Part shown: positions 1-10,780 of the stretch, piece after piece
How positions within the stretch are numbered: position 1 is the stretch's first letter
Layout of the letters: every line of letters starts with the position of its first letter
Assembly (NCBI GenBank): GCA_002270565.1
Contig: NQMI01000271.1
Span: 1-26,419, forward strand
Origin: Stenocarpella maydis
Taxonomy: Eukaryota; Ascomycota; Sordariomycetes; Diaporthales; Diaporthaceae
Direction of reading: 5' to 3'
DNA: 26,419 bases
The notes under the pieces: generated by a model
The model's input: the letters and a program-made list of their open reading frames with translations, nothing else
Databases searched by the model: none
Told to the model about the DNA's origin: nothing
Translations under genes and position numbers: made by a program

Positions 1-1774
1 GGCCACGGGCCCACGGCCGATGCTGGCCCCGAGCCCTCGCGCCGCGCCGTGGGGCCTCGGCTCTACCACAAGAAGTCGCGCATGGGCTGTCTCAGGTGCA
101 AGGCGCGCCGGGTAAAGGTGTGTTGCCAACGGCCGGCTGGGGGTCACTACAACATGCACGTCATGCCATGTGCGTGGTTCTATAGCAGGCTACTGACATC
201 CCGTGACACCATAGTGCGACGAAGCACACCCCATATGCAGCGGCTGTAGCCGCCACCGGGTGGAGTGCGTGTATCCCTCGCGCGGGGGCTCATCGGCACA
301 GAGCAGCAGCGCCCGGCACGACGCCGCCGGCACGAGCCTCCGCGCAGCGCGCGCCGAGTCCTCCTCTGGCCACAGCGACCAGGGCTTCTCGCCCTCGGCC
401 CACCCCAGCTCCGACCACTGGCCCTCCCGCACGCCGGGGCCGGGGCCGGGGCCGGGTCCGGAGCCGCCGCACCCCTTCCCCGCCCCGGTAGAGCCCGGCG
501 GCTTCTCGCCCATGACGCCGGCGTACGCGCCCTACCCGGCCACAAGCGTCCTGTCGCCGCCCCGTCTCAGCCCCTACCTGGCCGCCTCCTCCACGCCCGC
601 CGCCCTCCCCCCGCCGCCGAGCCGCGCCGCCTCCGTCGCCAGCAACAGCTCGTCGTCGCAGGCCGGGAGCATCGTCCGCGAGGCCAGCGACTACCTGTCA
701 CATCTGACCGACCCCGAGATCCTCGAGATCCCCGAGTCCAGGGAGCGGCGGATCTGGGAGCTGCGGCTGTTCCACAACTACATGGCCAGCGCGGCGCAGC
801 TGTCCGCGGCCTACAAGGCGCCGGCCAGGGACAGCCCCGCCAGCGACGGCGGCGCCGGCGCGGCAGGCGGGGCGTTCGGGCCCGAGCCCTTCCTGTGGGG
901 CCTCGAGATCCCCCTCCTCGCCTTCGAGGACGACGCGATCCTGTACAGCATGCTGGCGTCGAGCGCGCTCAACATGTGGACGCGGACGGCGGACCCGCGC
1001 GAGCGCGACGAGCTGCGCCTGTGCCAGCAAAAGTACCTGTCCATGGCGCTGCGCGAGCAGCGCCAGGCGGTGGGGAACCTGAGCCGCGGCAACGCCGACA
1101 CGGTGTGCATGTCGTCGCTGGCCATCCTGCAGAACTCGTTCGCCCTCGTGCAGACGCTGCCCGTGGCCCCGTGGCAGCCGCCCCTCGAGTGGCTGCGCAT
1201 GGGCAAGGGCGCCGGCTCCGTGCTGACGGTCGCGAGGGGGTACCTGGGGCCGCCCTCCGGAAGGGCAGACAAGACGACGCGCTTCCTCGGGAGCCTGCCG
1301 CGCATGGACCCGGACGAGATGTTCACGCCGGCGAACCGCGCGCACCTGACGTGGGTGCTGGACAACGACCGCGGCGGGCCGGCCGTCGGCGACGACCCCG
1401 CGGCCTCGGGGCCCGGCGGCGACCACGAGCTGCAGGACAAGGTGACGCTGGGCGTCTACAACCGCGTGCTGAGCTACATCGGCACCGTGCAAAAGGCCAT
1501 TGCCGACCGCGAGCCGCTGCACTCTGTGTGCCGGCGCTTCATCGGCTTCGCCGTCTGGATGCCCGAGGTGTACCACGACTTCCTGACGCAGCGGCGCCCT
1601 CGCGCCCTCGTCACGCTCGCCCACTTCTTCAAGCTGTGGATCCCGTACGACGACCTGTGGCTGATAGGGAGGACGGGCGAGAACCAGGTCCGCGGCATAC
1701 GGGAGGCGCTGCCGCCGCAGTGGAGGCACAAGGTGGACGGAATCTTCGACGAGTATCACTTGGGCGAGAGGTGA
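1..1774 (+). CDS. Zn2Cys6 fungal transcription factor, 5' partial
   Basis: Likely a nuclear DNA-binding regulator. The reading frame is open from base 1, so the start lies upstream of the window or in an earlier exon. Exons are <1-117 and 215-1774; the 97-nt intron (118-214) has donor GTGTGT, branch CTGAC at 193-197 and acceptor TAG. Splicing joins residues 30-57 into a perfect binuclear zinc cluster CX2CX6CX6CX2CX6C (cysteines 30, 33, 40, 47, 50, 57), which neither exon encodes alone. The usual basic lead-in (HKKSRMGC) precedes it. Residues about 60-185 are low-complexity Pro/Ser/Gly. The C-terminal two thirds (from about ASDYLSHLTDPEIL) resemble the Fungal_trans_2 / Upc2-like regulatory region, ending in an ALVTLAHFFKLW helix and a short YHLGER tail. 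The visible part is 558 residues. An alternative start at the ATG at 82-84 is possible but would drop the conserved lead-in. Target genes cannot be told from the sequence. Confidence 0.88.
432..461 (+). repeat. Short GGGGCC hexanucleotide tract inside the transcription factor
   Basis: About three and a half GGGGCC-like units run in the coding frame and encode alternating Pro-Gly residues (PGPGPGPGPEP). The tract sits in the linker between the zinc cluster and the regulatory domain, where length changes would keep the frame. Confidence 0.75.
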
Positions 1775-3827
1775 GAGTGCTTTGGAAGCTAAACATCGCA
1801 TCAGACTCAGGAGGCAGGGCTGTAAGGCCCGTCCAGCCAACAACATGAGACACTACATGTGTGCGACCGAATGAGCAAACCATAGCACTGCCAACGGCCG
1901 AGCCATGCGGAATAGGGGGCTCAAGATATCGTCACAGCCGGAATTTACTTTCGCCAAGTCATTAGTCGTTGGGGGCCGCGGAGGAACTGCACGCGATTGG
2001 ATCGACGAGGCAATGCGGCAACATGGCTTCAGAAGCCCGCCTTCACTACGAAGGCACGCATATTCTAGGCGCTACGGCGCGAAGAGGAGAGTATGCCAGT
2101 TTGGTCGGCACGATGCATCTGTGGAGGAAAAGTCGGCTGGAATTCTGTGGCTACATGCCTAAACCTCACCCAGCGCGGTCGGGCGGTGGATAGGAAAGCT
2201 GCTGTTTTGTGACGCGCCTCGTCCGTACCGGCGCCCTGTCCAAGGACTATGCGTATTTTCCAGGGAGGCCCAGTAAGTCACAGCACGCGCCTACATGCCG
2301 CCGGCTCGCCCTGTCGTAGGTGGAAACGGGAATTGGATACTCGCAGGCGGGAGTTGGATGTATGAGCAGAGTTTCAACCTGAGGCGCCCTCACAAGTGTG
2401 ACTGGCACAACAGAGCTGCACGATGCACCAGCATACCAGCGCCAAGATGGCATGGGAGGGCCTCTCGAAACCATCAAGTCAGCCATCTTGAAACAGAACA
2501 GAGGAATATGAGAATGCAGACAGCAAATGCATGCCTGGTAGGATTGCGTGAGACACAGGGAGAGCGAGGTCAGACTCGGTAAAAAGAAAATACAATGTTT
2601 GGCATCAACAGGCCGTTCACGGGCCATCAGTTAAGCCATGCAAAATTGGTTGAATCATCATGTATAGGACGCGCGCACAACGACGCTTGCAATAACAGCC
2701 TGTGGTCCAGTGCAGAGAGCAGCAGCATCTAGGACGGCTTACCTTTCACGCGCGTGGTGCCAGCACAACGGCGAAGAATAGGCTCGCGTGGCCTTTCAAC
2801 CCGAGACACCCAGTCTCCCAGCCATGCCATGGGCTCAGCAGGCCGGGACGAGACCGAGACGGCGAAGAGGCGTATGATGTGTGCATCGTCAGGAGACGGG
2901 CAGTAGCTCGTAGCAATGAGACATGTTTTACCACAACTCAGAGGTAACAGAGACAGAAAGGAAGCGGTGTGAAGCGGAGAGAAAAAGAGGTTTAGGCCTC
3001 TCGCCCGGGCGCGGTAGGAAAACCAAGGAAGGGGAAGCGGTGCCTTTCCCCGCATAGGTTCCTGAATAAGTACCTTGTGTGCGGGCACGCGGGTGCTTGC
3101 AGAGCAGCGGGCTTGGGGACCAGGCTAATGTAATGGCATGGAGGGGAGACTATTATTCCTTGTGTGAGAGGCTGAGAGCATGTCATCGAGCGATGTCACC
3201 GTCTCACGATTTGGGATGGTACACATGGCCATGTCGAGAACTTCGCATTTGCGCCTTCACCTTTGCGCAGACGTGAGGGTGTCTGACTCAATATGCCTAC
3301 AAGTGTCAAAGTATTGATAGAAAACTGTAGTAAGACGTAAGATTTGCTATGTCCACTAACACCACTGCCGATTTCACCCCGGTTGATCTCATGCGTGAAA
3401 TGCAATCAGAACACCAATGCCCATGCTTTACCAGGCGACCTGATATGATGCTCATCCTGTTCACGGAGTCTCCTTCCCACCGTAGAGATGTTTCTCCTGT
3501 TGATGCTCATGATGAGGAACTGTGAGGCATTCCTCGTTGGGTATGCCCGTTTCGCCATACAAATCCCAAGGGTCGATCGACTATATCTCGTTACCACTCT
3601 TCTTAGTCACACTGAAGCCATCAAAACTCCGCCGCTGTGCGATGGTCACGACCGAACCGTTGCCCTGTTCCATTAATCTGTTTCGTATCCTCCATGCTGC
3701 ATGTTGCACCGGCCACCCGATCCCTGGTATCAAGACGCGTCCGCAAATTGGATTCGGTTGTCCCGAATCCGGAACCCGAGACCCCTGGTCCGGCTCTCGC
3801 TTCGAAGATGGCGACAACAGCAACAAA
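1775..3827. other. Convergent intergenic region, no supported gene
   Basis: This 2.05-kb stretch lies between the 3' ends of the transcription factor (+) and the rhomboid gene (-). It holds only short open frames (up to about 126 codons) without recognisable domains or a consistent intron pattern. No tRNA or 5S rRNA was recognised. It probably contains the two 3' UTRs plus spacer. Confidence 0.6.
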
Positions 3828-5723
3828 TTACGTGAACGTTAGCCCGCTGTTGCACCAGTTGCTGACAGGCTGTTTAAAAGAAAGTTAGTTGCCGTCCCCC
3901 GCATTTGGATACACCATCTGAGACTCACCAAACAACTAAGATACTTGCACCAACTGCAGGTCTTATGATAGACATAAAAGTTCTGCAGGAGCACAATGAA
4001 CACCACAAATACCAACAGCAAGGCACCGGCACGGACCAGCCACCAGGCCCACCAGAATGGCTTCCGGCCCTTAAAGAAGCCGACGGGGTTCTTGAGGAAC
4101 CCTGGCGGCTTGTCTCCCGCGTATCCCGAGTTGACCGTCGAGTACGGCGAGTCATCACCTATCCTCCGCCGCAGAGAATTCGGAGAATGAAGCACCGAGA
4201 GGCCCAGCGCCAGACCCATCAGCAGACCACCGATGTGGGAGAAGTTGTCGACACCCGGCAGGAGGCCGAGAACGAATGAGATGATGATGTCCAGCATTAT
4301 GAACATCAGGTCTCGGACAGGTGTGATACGGTCTGACCACGAGTAAAAGAGGTCGAGCAGTGTCAGAGCGATAATACCGAAAAGCGAGCCGGATGCACCG
4401 GTAGAGGCCAACCCGGCACCTGCGTAGTTGCCACCCAAGACGAAACCGAAAATCCCAGAGCACACGTAGACCAGGAAGAACCGGAGCGACCCGATAGACC
4501 TCTCCATCTCCTTACCCATAGTAAGCTGAAGCAGCAGGTTGAAAGCGATGTGAATGATCCCGGCGTGCATAAACATGGGCAGGATGAAGCGCCACCACTG
4601 GTTAGGTTCAGGCTGGTCGCTCATACTTGCGCCGGGGCTGTACTTGGGCTCGGGAATGCCCCCAAAACCACACAGCTCGGACAAAGTACAAGTATACGTC
4701 GAAGTGTCGGCTGAGGTTGTGCTGGGACAGGGCCAGCTTATCTTCTCTTGGGCGTTGGTGATGCCGTCGACATTGTGCATGCAAGGCACAAATCTCGCAC
4801 CAAAGTTGATTAAAACGTACGTCGACGGGCCGATCATGGGATTGAACGAGGGTTTTATCATGATGGGAGATCCGGTCTCGATGACTGCAGGACTTGTCAG
4901 CGCCGAGATCGTCCGTGGTATAGCTATCCAAAGCCGGCTTACCATTCTTCGCAATCTCGCCGATGAAGACACCAACCTGCACCACGGTGAAGATGTATAC
5001 GACCCAAGGAATGCGGTTGCCGTAGGCGCCAAGCATGCCTAGCTCACCGAACCGCACGCCCTGCTTCCTCTCCTTCCGTCTCCGCTGCGGCGCCTCGTAG
5101 ACGTGGTCAAGGTCGTCGCTTGGATCTTTGGGCGCACGGTCCTGCAGAGGTATGGCGTCTTGCGGGTGTCCTCGGTCATCAGAGGGCGAGCCATGTCCGC
5201 CTTGATATGACGTATCCTGACCGGTCAGGTGCTGGCGACTTGAGCTTGCCGACTGATACGAGGTCGCCGGGTAGGCATGGTCGTCGAAAACGGTATCGAA
5301 GGGGGAGGCGGTCTTGGCCGAGACTGGCGAAGGGTCCTGTCCCGGCGGCTGTGTGCCAAGGTGCTGTTGGGTTGTGTAGGAAGGGGGATTTGAGTAGGAC
5401 GGCGCGTTCGAGTACAAAGATGGTGCCGGCGCATGCGCCCCGTAAGGTGCTGGCGCAGTGTAGACGGACGAGGCGTACGTGTCCTGCCTGTGCTGTGGTG
5501 GGATAGAGGGGAGGGATGGGACGGCCGAGGCGGATGTGTCGGTTCTCGCAGGGTAGGCTTGATGGGCGGGGATGGTGTTGCCTCGCTGTGAGTAATGCGA
5601 GCTAGAGTAGGAGCCCACAGTGTCCTGCCGATGCGGAGGGTCCATCGGTGCAGGCGAGGAGGTCAGCGGTGGGGGCAGAGGCTTGTTGAGGTGGTCCTCG
5701 ACGTAGTATCCGTGAGAGGCCAT
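3828..5723 (-). CDS. Rhomboid-family intramembrane serine protease
   Basis: Three exons: 5723-4943, 4884-3929 and 3869-3828; introns 4942-4885 (58 nt, GTAAGC, branch GCTGAC, CAG) and 3928-3870 (59 nt, GTGAGT, branch ACTAAC, CAG). The product is 592 aa. Residues 1-230 are a Pro/Ser/Tyr-rich, probably cytosolic tail with a PPSY motif at about 113-116. A first membrane helix (PWVVYIFTVVQVGVF, about 239-253) is followed by a Cys-containing luminal loop, then the HxxFN helix (HIAFN), the nucleophile helix with GASG (Ser about 425) and the FSHIGG helix (His about 477). The 52-residue Ser-His spacing fits an active protease. A further C-terminal helix (WWLVRAGALLLVFVVF) gives the 6+1 topology of secretase-type eukaryotic rhomboids. 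The last exon adds only 13 residues; without splicing, a different tail ending at 3839 would result, and the spliced LPVSNWC ending looks more like the family. Site of action (Golgi or endomembrane) is inferred. Confidence 0.92.
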
Positions 5724-5750
5724 GACGAGGTGGGAGGTTGCGAGCGCGGC

Positions 5751-5774
5751 GCTCAGCTCAGCTCAGCTCAGCTC
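5751..5774. repeat. GCTCA pentanucleotide tandem repeat
   Basis: Four perfect GCTCA units plus a partial GCTC lie about 28 nt upstream of the rhomboid ATG, so probably in its 5' leader. No function is evident. Confidence 0.8.
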
Positions 5775-6700
5775 GCTCTGCGTGCGTACGACCAGGCGCT
5801 AGAAACCCAACCTCGATCCAACCCAAATGTCAAAGGTAACAGTCGGTGCAACAACCGACAGTCAGTCAAGCAGAACAACGATACTTAACGAATGTGAGCG
5901 TCGTGGATATGTCCGGGGACGGAGATGGGGATGAAGATGAAGATGGTGGGCCAAGACGGGAGGAGGGTAAAGTTGTTGTTGGATGGAGATTGTTTTGGGT
6001 GGGAAGCGCAGGATCGGGGTTGTCAGGAGGTTGCTGTTTCAGGGACCAGAAATCTTAAAATGCGCTGCCGCTTTTGATGCGGCTAGCTGTGGGCCATCCC
6101 TGTCTAAACCCGAGCCAAAGAAGGCCATACGAGTCCAAGTACGAGACTTAAAGTGTTGGCTAAAAAGTCCCCGTCCCACGCCAGATTCAGAACAAGGCTG
6201 AGCCCAGGCTTATTTGGCAAAACAGACTGGCAGACAGAGGACGGATGTTGCGGCTGTCATCAGTTCTATTGCTCCACACAGCTGACAATGAGCAGTGGCA
6301 GTGATTAGTCTATGCTATGGCTTGAGTACTTGACTTTGAGACCATGCTGACTGGATGCAGGATAACTGTGTGGTTTGCACCACAACACTCCACCCCATCT
6401 CATCCTTCTCTTGCTGATCAAAGTCCAGTTTCCAAGCAGAGGTGACGTTGACCTGCCCACAGAAAACGGGGCAATAAGTGGGTTCCTATCAACAGAGACT
6501 GGGAAGAGGGTTGGGGCTGGTTATGTACTACACTATCACCCAGAGGGCTATACAGCACCCAGAGGGGCGGCTAATAACCTTTGGAGCCACACCGACCCAA
6601 GCCGCCCAGCCTAGCCAAGCCAAACCCGGCCGACCCCATATTCCACGGATTGTTATTGCGGGACGATCGGCCCTGCGCACGACTGCGCTAGGCCACGAAG

Positions 6701-6717
6701 TACGGAGTACGGAGTAC
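6701..6717. repeat. Tandem TACGGAG word
   Basis: Two overlapping copies of TACGGAGTA form TACGGAGTACGGAGTAC. The same 9-mer, inverted, occurs at 11085-11093 in the next divergent promoter region and once in coding sequence at 24847-24855. It may be a regulatory element or simply a common fungal genomic word. Confidence 0.55.
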
Positions 6718-7779
6718 TCTGTGGCGTCATCCCCATCGGCAGTGCCTCTGTTGCTCGTCGCCCAATCTGTTGGTACACTGCCAGAGCTCCCCAACCGCCC
6801 TTGACGGGGTGACTTCTCGGTTGCTGTTTTTAGAAACAAACACAACCCCGGTGTTCTTTTCAAGTTCAACGGCTTTGCTGTAGCATCTCCGGTTTCAGTA
6901 TTTTCTGCGTCAATACAACACCCTACCACGGCTAGCAGGCGGAAACCTCAGATACGATCACCTCGTCGTCAGCGTGTCCGTATTTCTTTCTTCGGGACGG
7001 CTCAGACGGCGTCAGCTAGCTCTGTTGTTCTCTGTAGTTGACGCCTCCGGAAAAGTCCATTTTATGTACCCTTTCATTGTGAGAGGCCTCCTGCCATGCC
7101 GCGGCTGTCAAAACCCTGGCTTCAGAGTCGCCTACAATCTGCCGTAATGGAAATTGGCACCACGAATGACAGCTTACGAGCCTACCCGCTCGGCTGGCCG
7201 GCCGGGTGGCCGGCTGGCTTTGGATGGAGAGCACCTCGTAACTTAAAACCGGCAGGATTCACGTCGCGGCCGCATCTAGTGTAAGACTACTCCGCAATTA
7301 TTGTAAGAGCCGACCCAAGAACAGTCCATCGAATGCCGATGCTACTTCTGCAGAGCCCAAGCCAGGCGCCCAGATAGGGACTGAACCAACCCTGTGATTG
7401 AGCTGTGGGTACACAAGTGAACATCCTGCAATACGCATCCACCAATCACGATGATTCGATGGTGGTGTTGTTGCGACATAAGAGAATCAATGGTCTCGTC
7501 TGCGTTGGTTCACTGCCAACCAGTTACGCGGTCAGTGGCTGAGCCGGGAAACGGGCGCGAGTGGCACAACCCGTAAAAGTAGATACATGCTTCAGTTGTG
7601 AAGGGGGTAGTCGGTTACCCCATGCCCACCAGTCATTCGCAAGATGTTTCGTTGAATGAAATACTACCTGCGCAAACCTGACATAACATCTTATCCTGAA
7701 TGTTGAACTGGGTTAGAAGCTTTGATTCCTGAAGAAATAGAAAATCAAAACCCTGGGAGGCGACTCTTGGTAATCCTTT

Positions 7780-7801
7780 GGGGGGGGGGGGGGGGGGGGG
7801 G
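7780..7801 (+). repeat. Poly-G tract of 22
   Basis: An uninterrupted run of 22 G lies about 146 nt upstream of the LOC1 ATG. The exact length is likely uncertain in sequencing. Confidence 0.9.
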
Positions 7802-7947
7802 TGAGCTCCGCTATATGATATCCGATAAGGGTTTTTATCACTGCTTTTCATTTCTGCCGCCAAAAAAGTTTCGAGACGGGACGACCTGAACCCTTTTGAG
7901 CATCATACCTGCAACTAACAGACGCGCGCATCACACCCACAGCCAAA

Positions 7948-8646
7948 ATGGGTGCCGTACGGACAAAGACGGTCAAAAACAAGCACGCCACGCGTGGCTC
8001 CGGCATAAAGAACAGCAAGGCGGCCAGCAGGGTCGAAAACGACCCCGTCGTCAAGGCCAAGAAGCACAAGGAAGGCCGGAAGGCGCCCGTGAAACCGGGA
8101 CAACTCGTCAAGGAGCTGCAGAAGAAGCGCAAGAAGAAGGTCTACAGCGAGAAGGAGCTGGGGATACCGGAGCTCAACATGGTGACGCCCATCGGGGTCG
8201 AGAAGCCCAAGGGCAAGAAGAAGGGTAAGGTCTTTGTTGACGACCGGGTAAGAGAGGCCACATCCCAACCCGACAAGCACTATTACATTGCCGTGCATAG
8301 GAGAATAATTGCTGATGAACCGAAATTTTGACAGGAGAGCATGAACACGATCCTGTCCATTGTGCAGGCCGAGCAGGCCGGCCAGATCGAGTCCAAGATG
8401 ATGAAGGCGCGGCACATGGAGGCGATTCGCGAGGCGCGCAGGCAGGAGGCCGAGAAGAAGGCCGCCGAGCGCAAGGAGAGGCTGGAAGATACCAAGGAGT
8501 CGCTGCGCAAGAAGCGCAAGAGGCCTGAGCGCCACGCTGCCGGCGACGATGATAAGGCCGTTGAGCGGTCAGTGAAAAACGTCGAGCTGCAGGGCACAAA
8601 GGCCGCCAAGCCGAAGAAGAAGAAGCGCGTGTCGTTTATTGAGTGA
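7948..8646 (+). CDS. LOC1: 60S ribosomal subunit assembly/export protein Loc1
   Basis: Exons 7948-8247 and 8335-8646; the 87-nt intron has donor GTAAGA, a GCTGATG branch region and CAG acceptor, phase 0. The product is 203 aa, close to the yeast protein. Loc1 is a basic nucleolar RNA-binding factor needed for early 60S assembly and, in yeast, for ASH1 mRNA localisation. Recognition rests on the conserved [12 protein letters not shown] segment (about residues 66-77), the following [11 protein letters not shown] block that crosses the splice junction, the Lys/Arg/Glu-rich coiled region (about 115-165) and the terminal KKKRVSFIE signature. The protein is strongly basic throughout, with several candidate nuclear localisation stretches. 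The start is the first ATG in a good context (CCAAAATGG). The divergent neighbour is the rhomboid gene, with no functional link apparent. Confidence 0.9.
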
Positions 8647-9270
8647 AGGAGTGCGAAACGAGGCCCCTCTCCCCCCAGGGGAAAGGCAGAAGGACCAAGC
8701 TGAAGCCGCTCTGAGGGCATGCGTAAAGGGATGGGTTCATTGCATGGCGTTTTTGGAGTTTTCGGGCAGACGGGGCAATGGATTACAGAACGGCCGGCTT
8801 CAAGAGCTCTCTGTTGGAAGCTTCAATGCTAAAGGCTGGTGACGAGGGTTAATTTGGACAGGGCGATAGGGAAGGTCGGGGCTAGTCCTCCAATACCGAC
8901 GTTCCGAAGTATGACAACTTGGGAAGCCTCGACGCGGTATCTACCATCATGGCTCGCAAGTTGATGCAGGTCAAGAGGCAAGCTGGATGATCATCCACCG
9001 TTCATGACTTCGGTGCTCATGGACCTTGGTCACTGTCTTTCGCAGGCTCCTTCAAATGTGTCCTGAGCTGTAGAGTCCAGCAACCTAACAGACTCAGGAC
9101 AAAATTCTAGTGTAATATTTGCCTAGAGAACCAATTATATTACCCCCGCCGTAACGCGCCTCGACTCTCTGGCTATCTATTCTAATGTCTAAGTCTACCT
9201 GTATCTATAATGTACCTCTCCCGCCTTGCAAGTCACCAGACTCCCGTACCTTGCGCGTGTTTTGTGTGAT
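8647..9270. other. Convergent intergenic region between LOC1 and the hydrolase
   Basis: These 624 nt carry the 3' ends of both flanking genes. The part around 9105-9215 is richer in A/T and is the likeliest zone for polyadenylation on both strands. No gene was recognised. Confidence 0.6.
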
Positions 9271-10780
9271 TCACTCCTGGATCCTGACCTCCATCTTCCG
9301 TCGCATAGGTTCAAAGCTGGACCCGTATTGCGGCTTAATGACAGTAGCACCGTTTGCCTGATTGTTGATCGACTTGAGGTCGACTTTCGTCGCCATGTGT
9401 TTCAAGAAATTGGACACCTAATATGGTCAGCAGGGCTCATATCACAAGGAAATATCACATTCCGCTCAGACATACAGGCTTTGCATGCCATCGACCACCG
9501 CCCATCTCAAAGTAAGCGAGGTGGCCACCGAGAGACGTCGTGAGGCAGACCGTATGCGGGTTCTTCTTGAACTCCTGGTAAGGAATAGCCTTTTCTGCAG
9601 CGATCTGTATATGGTCAGTAAAGTCTCACTACAAGTTAGATGACACGCGCTGAGGACATACGGGATCGTCTGCGGCCTGGATTGCTAGGTAAGGTATACG
9701 GATAGCGAGCAACGAGTCACTCGAGGAAGAGTCACGATAGTATGCTGATTCCGTGGGATAACCCCAAGTTATACACCTGAATTGCTTAGCGGTACGGACT
9801 TTTTCAAAATGCATCAGAATTTGCTTACTGGACTTCCCTATCAAACTCGTAAAGATAGGTGACGTTCTGAATGGCTTCAAAGTCTAGCTTTGTATGCTTG
9901 ATTATGGAGTCTTTGTGACGCATGATGAGCTTCTTCATGTTAGCTAGGACAACAGGTTGTCAGCAAGCAGGCTAGAAATAGAAATAGACCGCACCTCTTT
10001 GCACGAACTTCCCATGACCCTTTGGTACAACTCCCTGCCGAGTAGAGAGCTCTGCAGCTGGATGTTGGACACCTCGAGGTTGAAGGGGTTTCCGACGGCG
10101 ACGGCCGCGCTCAGGAGGCAGCCGGAGCCCTCCTCGCCGACAAAGTTGGTCAGGATGTTGGCGCCCAGGGAGAAGCCAAGGCCGAACAGGGGCCGGTTCG
10201 GGAACGACCTCCTCGCCCACCTCACGACCTGCCTCACGTCCCACGTTGCCCTCGCGTTGAAGAGCACCCCGCTGGTGACCTCGCTGTTGGCGCAGCCCCT
10301 GGAGTTGACGACGCAGCACTCCCAGCCGCCGCCGTCCGCGACGAGGGGCTCGATGCAGTGGCGGAGGTAGACCTCGTACGAGCCTCCTGACAGGCCATGC
10401 AGCACGATGAGCATTGGCTTGCTGTCGTCCGAGGCTAGTGCTTCAAAGTCGTCGTCCTCGTAGTACGCCGTCCGCGGGGGCAGGGCGTTATCGTGCTCCT
10501 GGTGCGGAGGCGTGACAAAGTCGACGGCAAATGTACCGGTATAAGTGTGGTGATCCGCGCTGAAGATTTTCCTCTTGTAGAAGACATGGGGCGCAGCTTT
10601 GCCCACCGCCGTCCACATGGTCTGCAGATGACCATTGAAGAGGAGCGGGTTCAGCTGACATGGCGGTGTTATCTGCTCGCAGATTTTCAACAAATCGGTC
10701 TCGCTCCCATCCTTCTCCTTGAGCGCAAGGGGTGATACATGGTGAGTGTATTTTATCTTGGCACGGCCGAGCCAGTCCAT
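9271..10780 (-). CDS. Alpha/beta hydrolase of the ABHD1/3-YheT (EHT1/EEB1) family
   Basis: Five exons: 10780-10009, 9943-9829, 9776-9662, 9604-9476 and 9417-9271, with introns of 65, 52, 57 and 58 nt. The product is 425 aa, normal for the family. Landmarks are the family N-terminal NPLLFNGHLQT (about 44-54), the HGLSGGS oxyanion region (128-134), the nucleophile elbow GFSLG (Ser204), a WGYPTE/YYRD block after exon 3 begins, the acid in AADDP (Asp332 or 333) and the catalytic His in GGHLAYFE (His362). A complete triad suggests an active esterase or lipase; yeast relatives Eht1/Eeb1 make medium-chain fatty-acid ethyl esters and YMR210W is a monoacylglycerol lipase, but the substrate here is unknown. 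The first donor (GTTCGT) is the weakest junction; it was chosen because only phase 1 joins to the TNMKKL exon without a stop. Confidence 0.9.

Larger units (their letters stand above)
5724..7947. other. Divergent intergenic region between rhomboid gene and LOC1
   Basis: This 2.2-kb stretch must hold the promoters of both flanking genes. Visible features are the GCTCA repeat, a GATGAA-type short repeat near 5928-5946, the tandem TACGGAG word at 6701-6717, a GC-rich imperfect palindromic patch (7191-7219, including GGCCGGCC) and a 22-G tract at 7780-7801. Open frames are short and unrecognisable. A tRNA-like T-arm near 7378 does not fold. Confidence 0.6.

Noticed and set aside
265..1848. Long open frames parallel (527 codons) and antisense (382 codons, 698-1846) to the transcription factor
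   Set aside because: They are Arg/Pro/Ala-rich shadows of a very GC-rich exon in which stop codons are rare; the Zn2Cys6 frame explains the sequence.
7368..7400. tRNA-like T-arm on the minus strand
   Set aside because: GGTTCAGTCCC resembles a B box, but the flanking bases do not form the T stem and no acceptor or anticodon arms fit.
7915..8535. 206-codon antisense Leu-rich frame over LOC1
   Set aside because: The Leu/Ala richness is the reverse complement of Lys/Glu-rich LOC1 codons; the LOC1 signatures are clear on the other strand.
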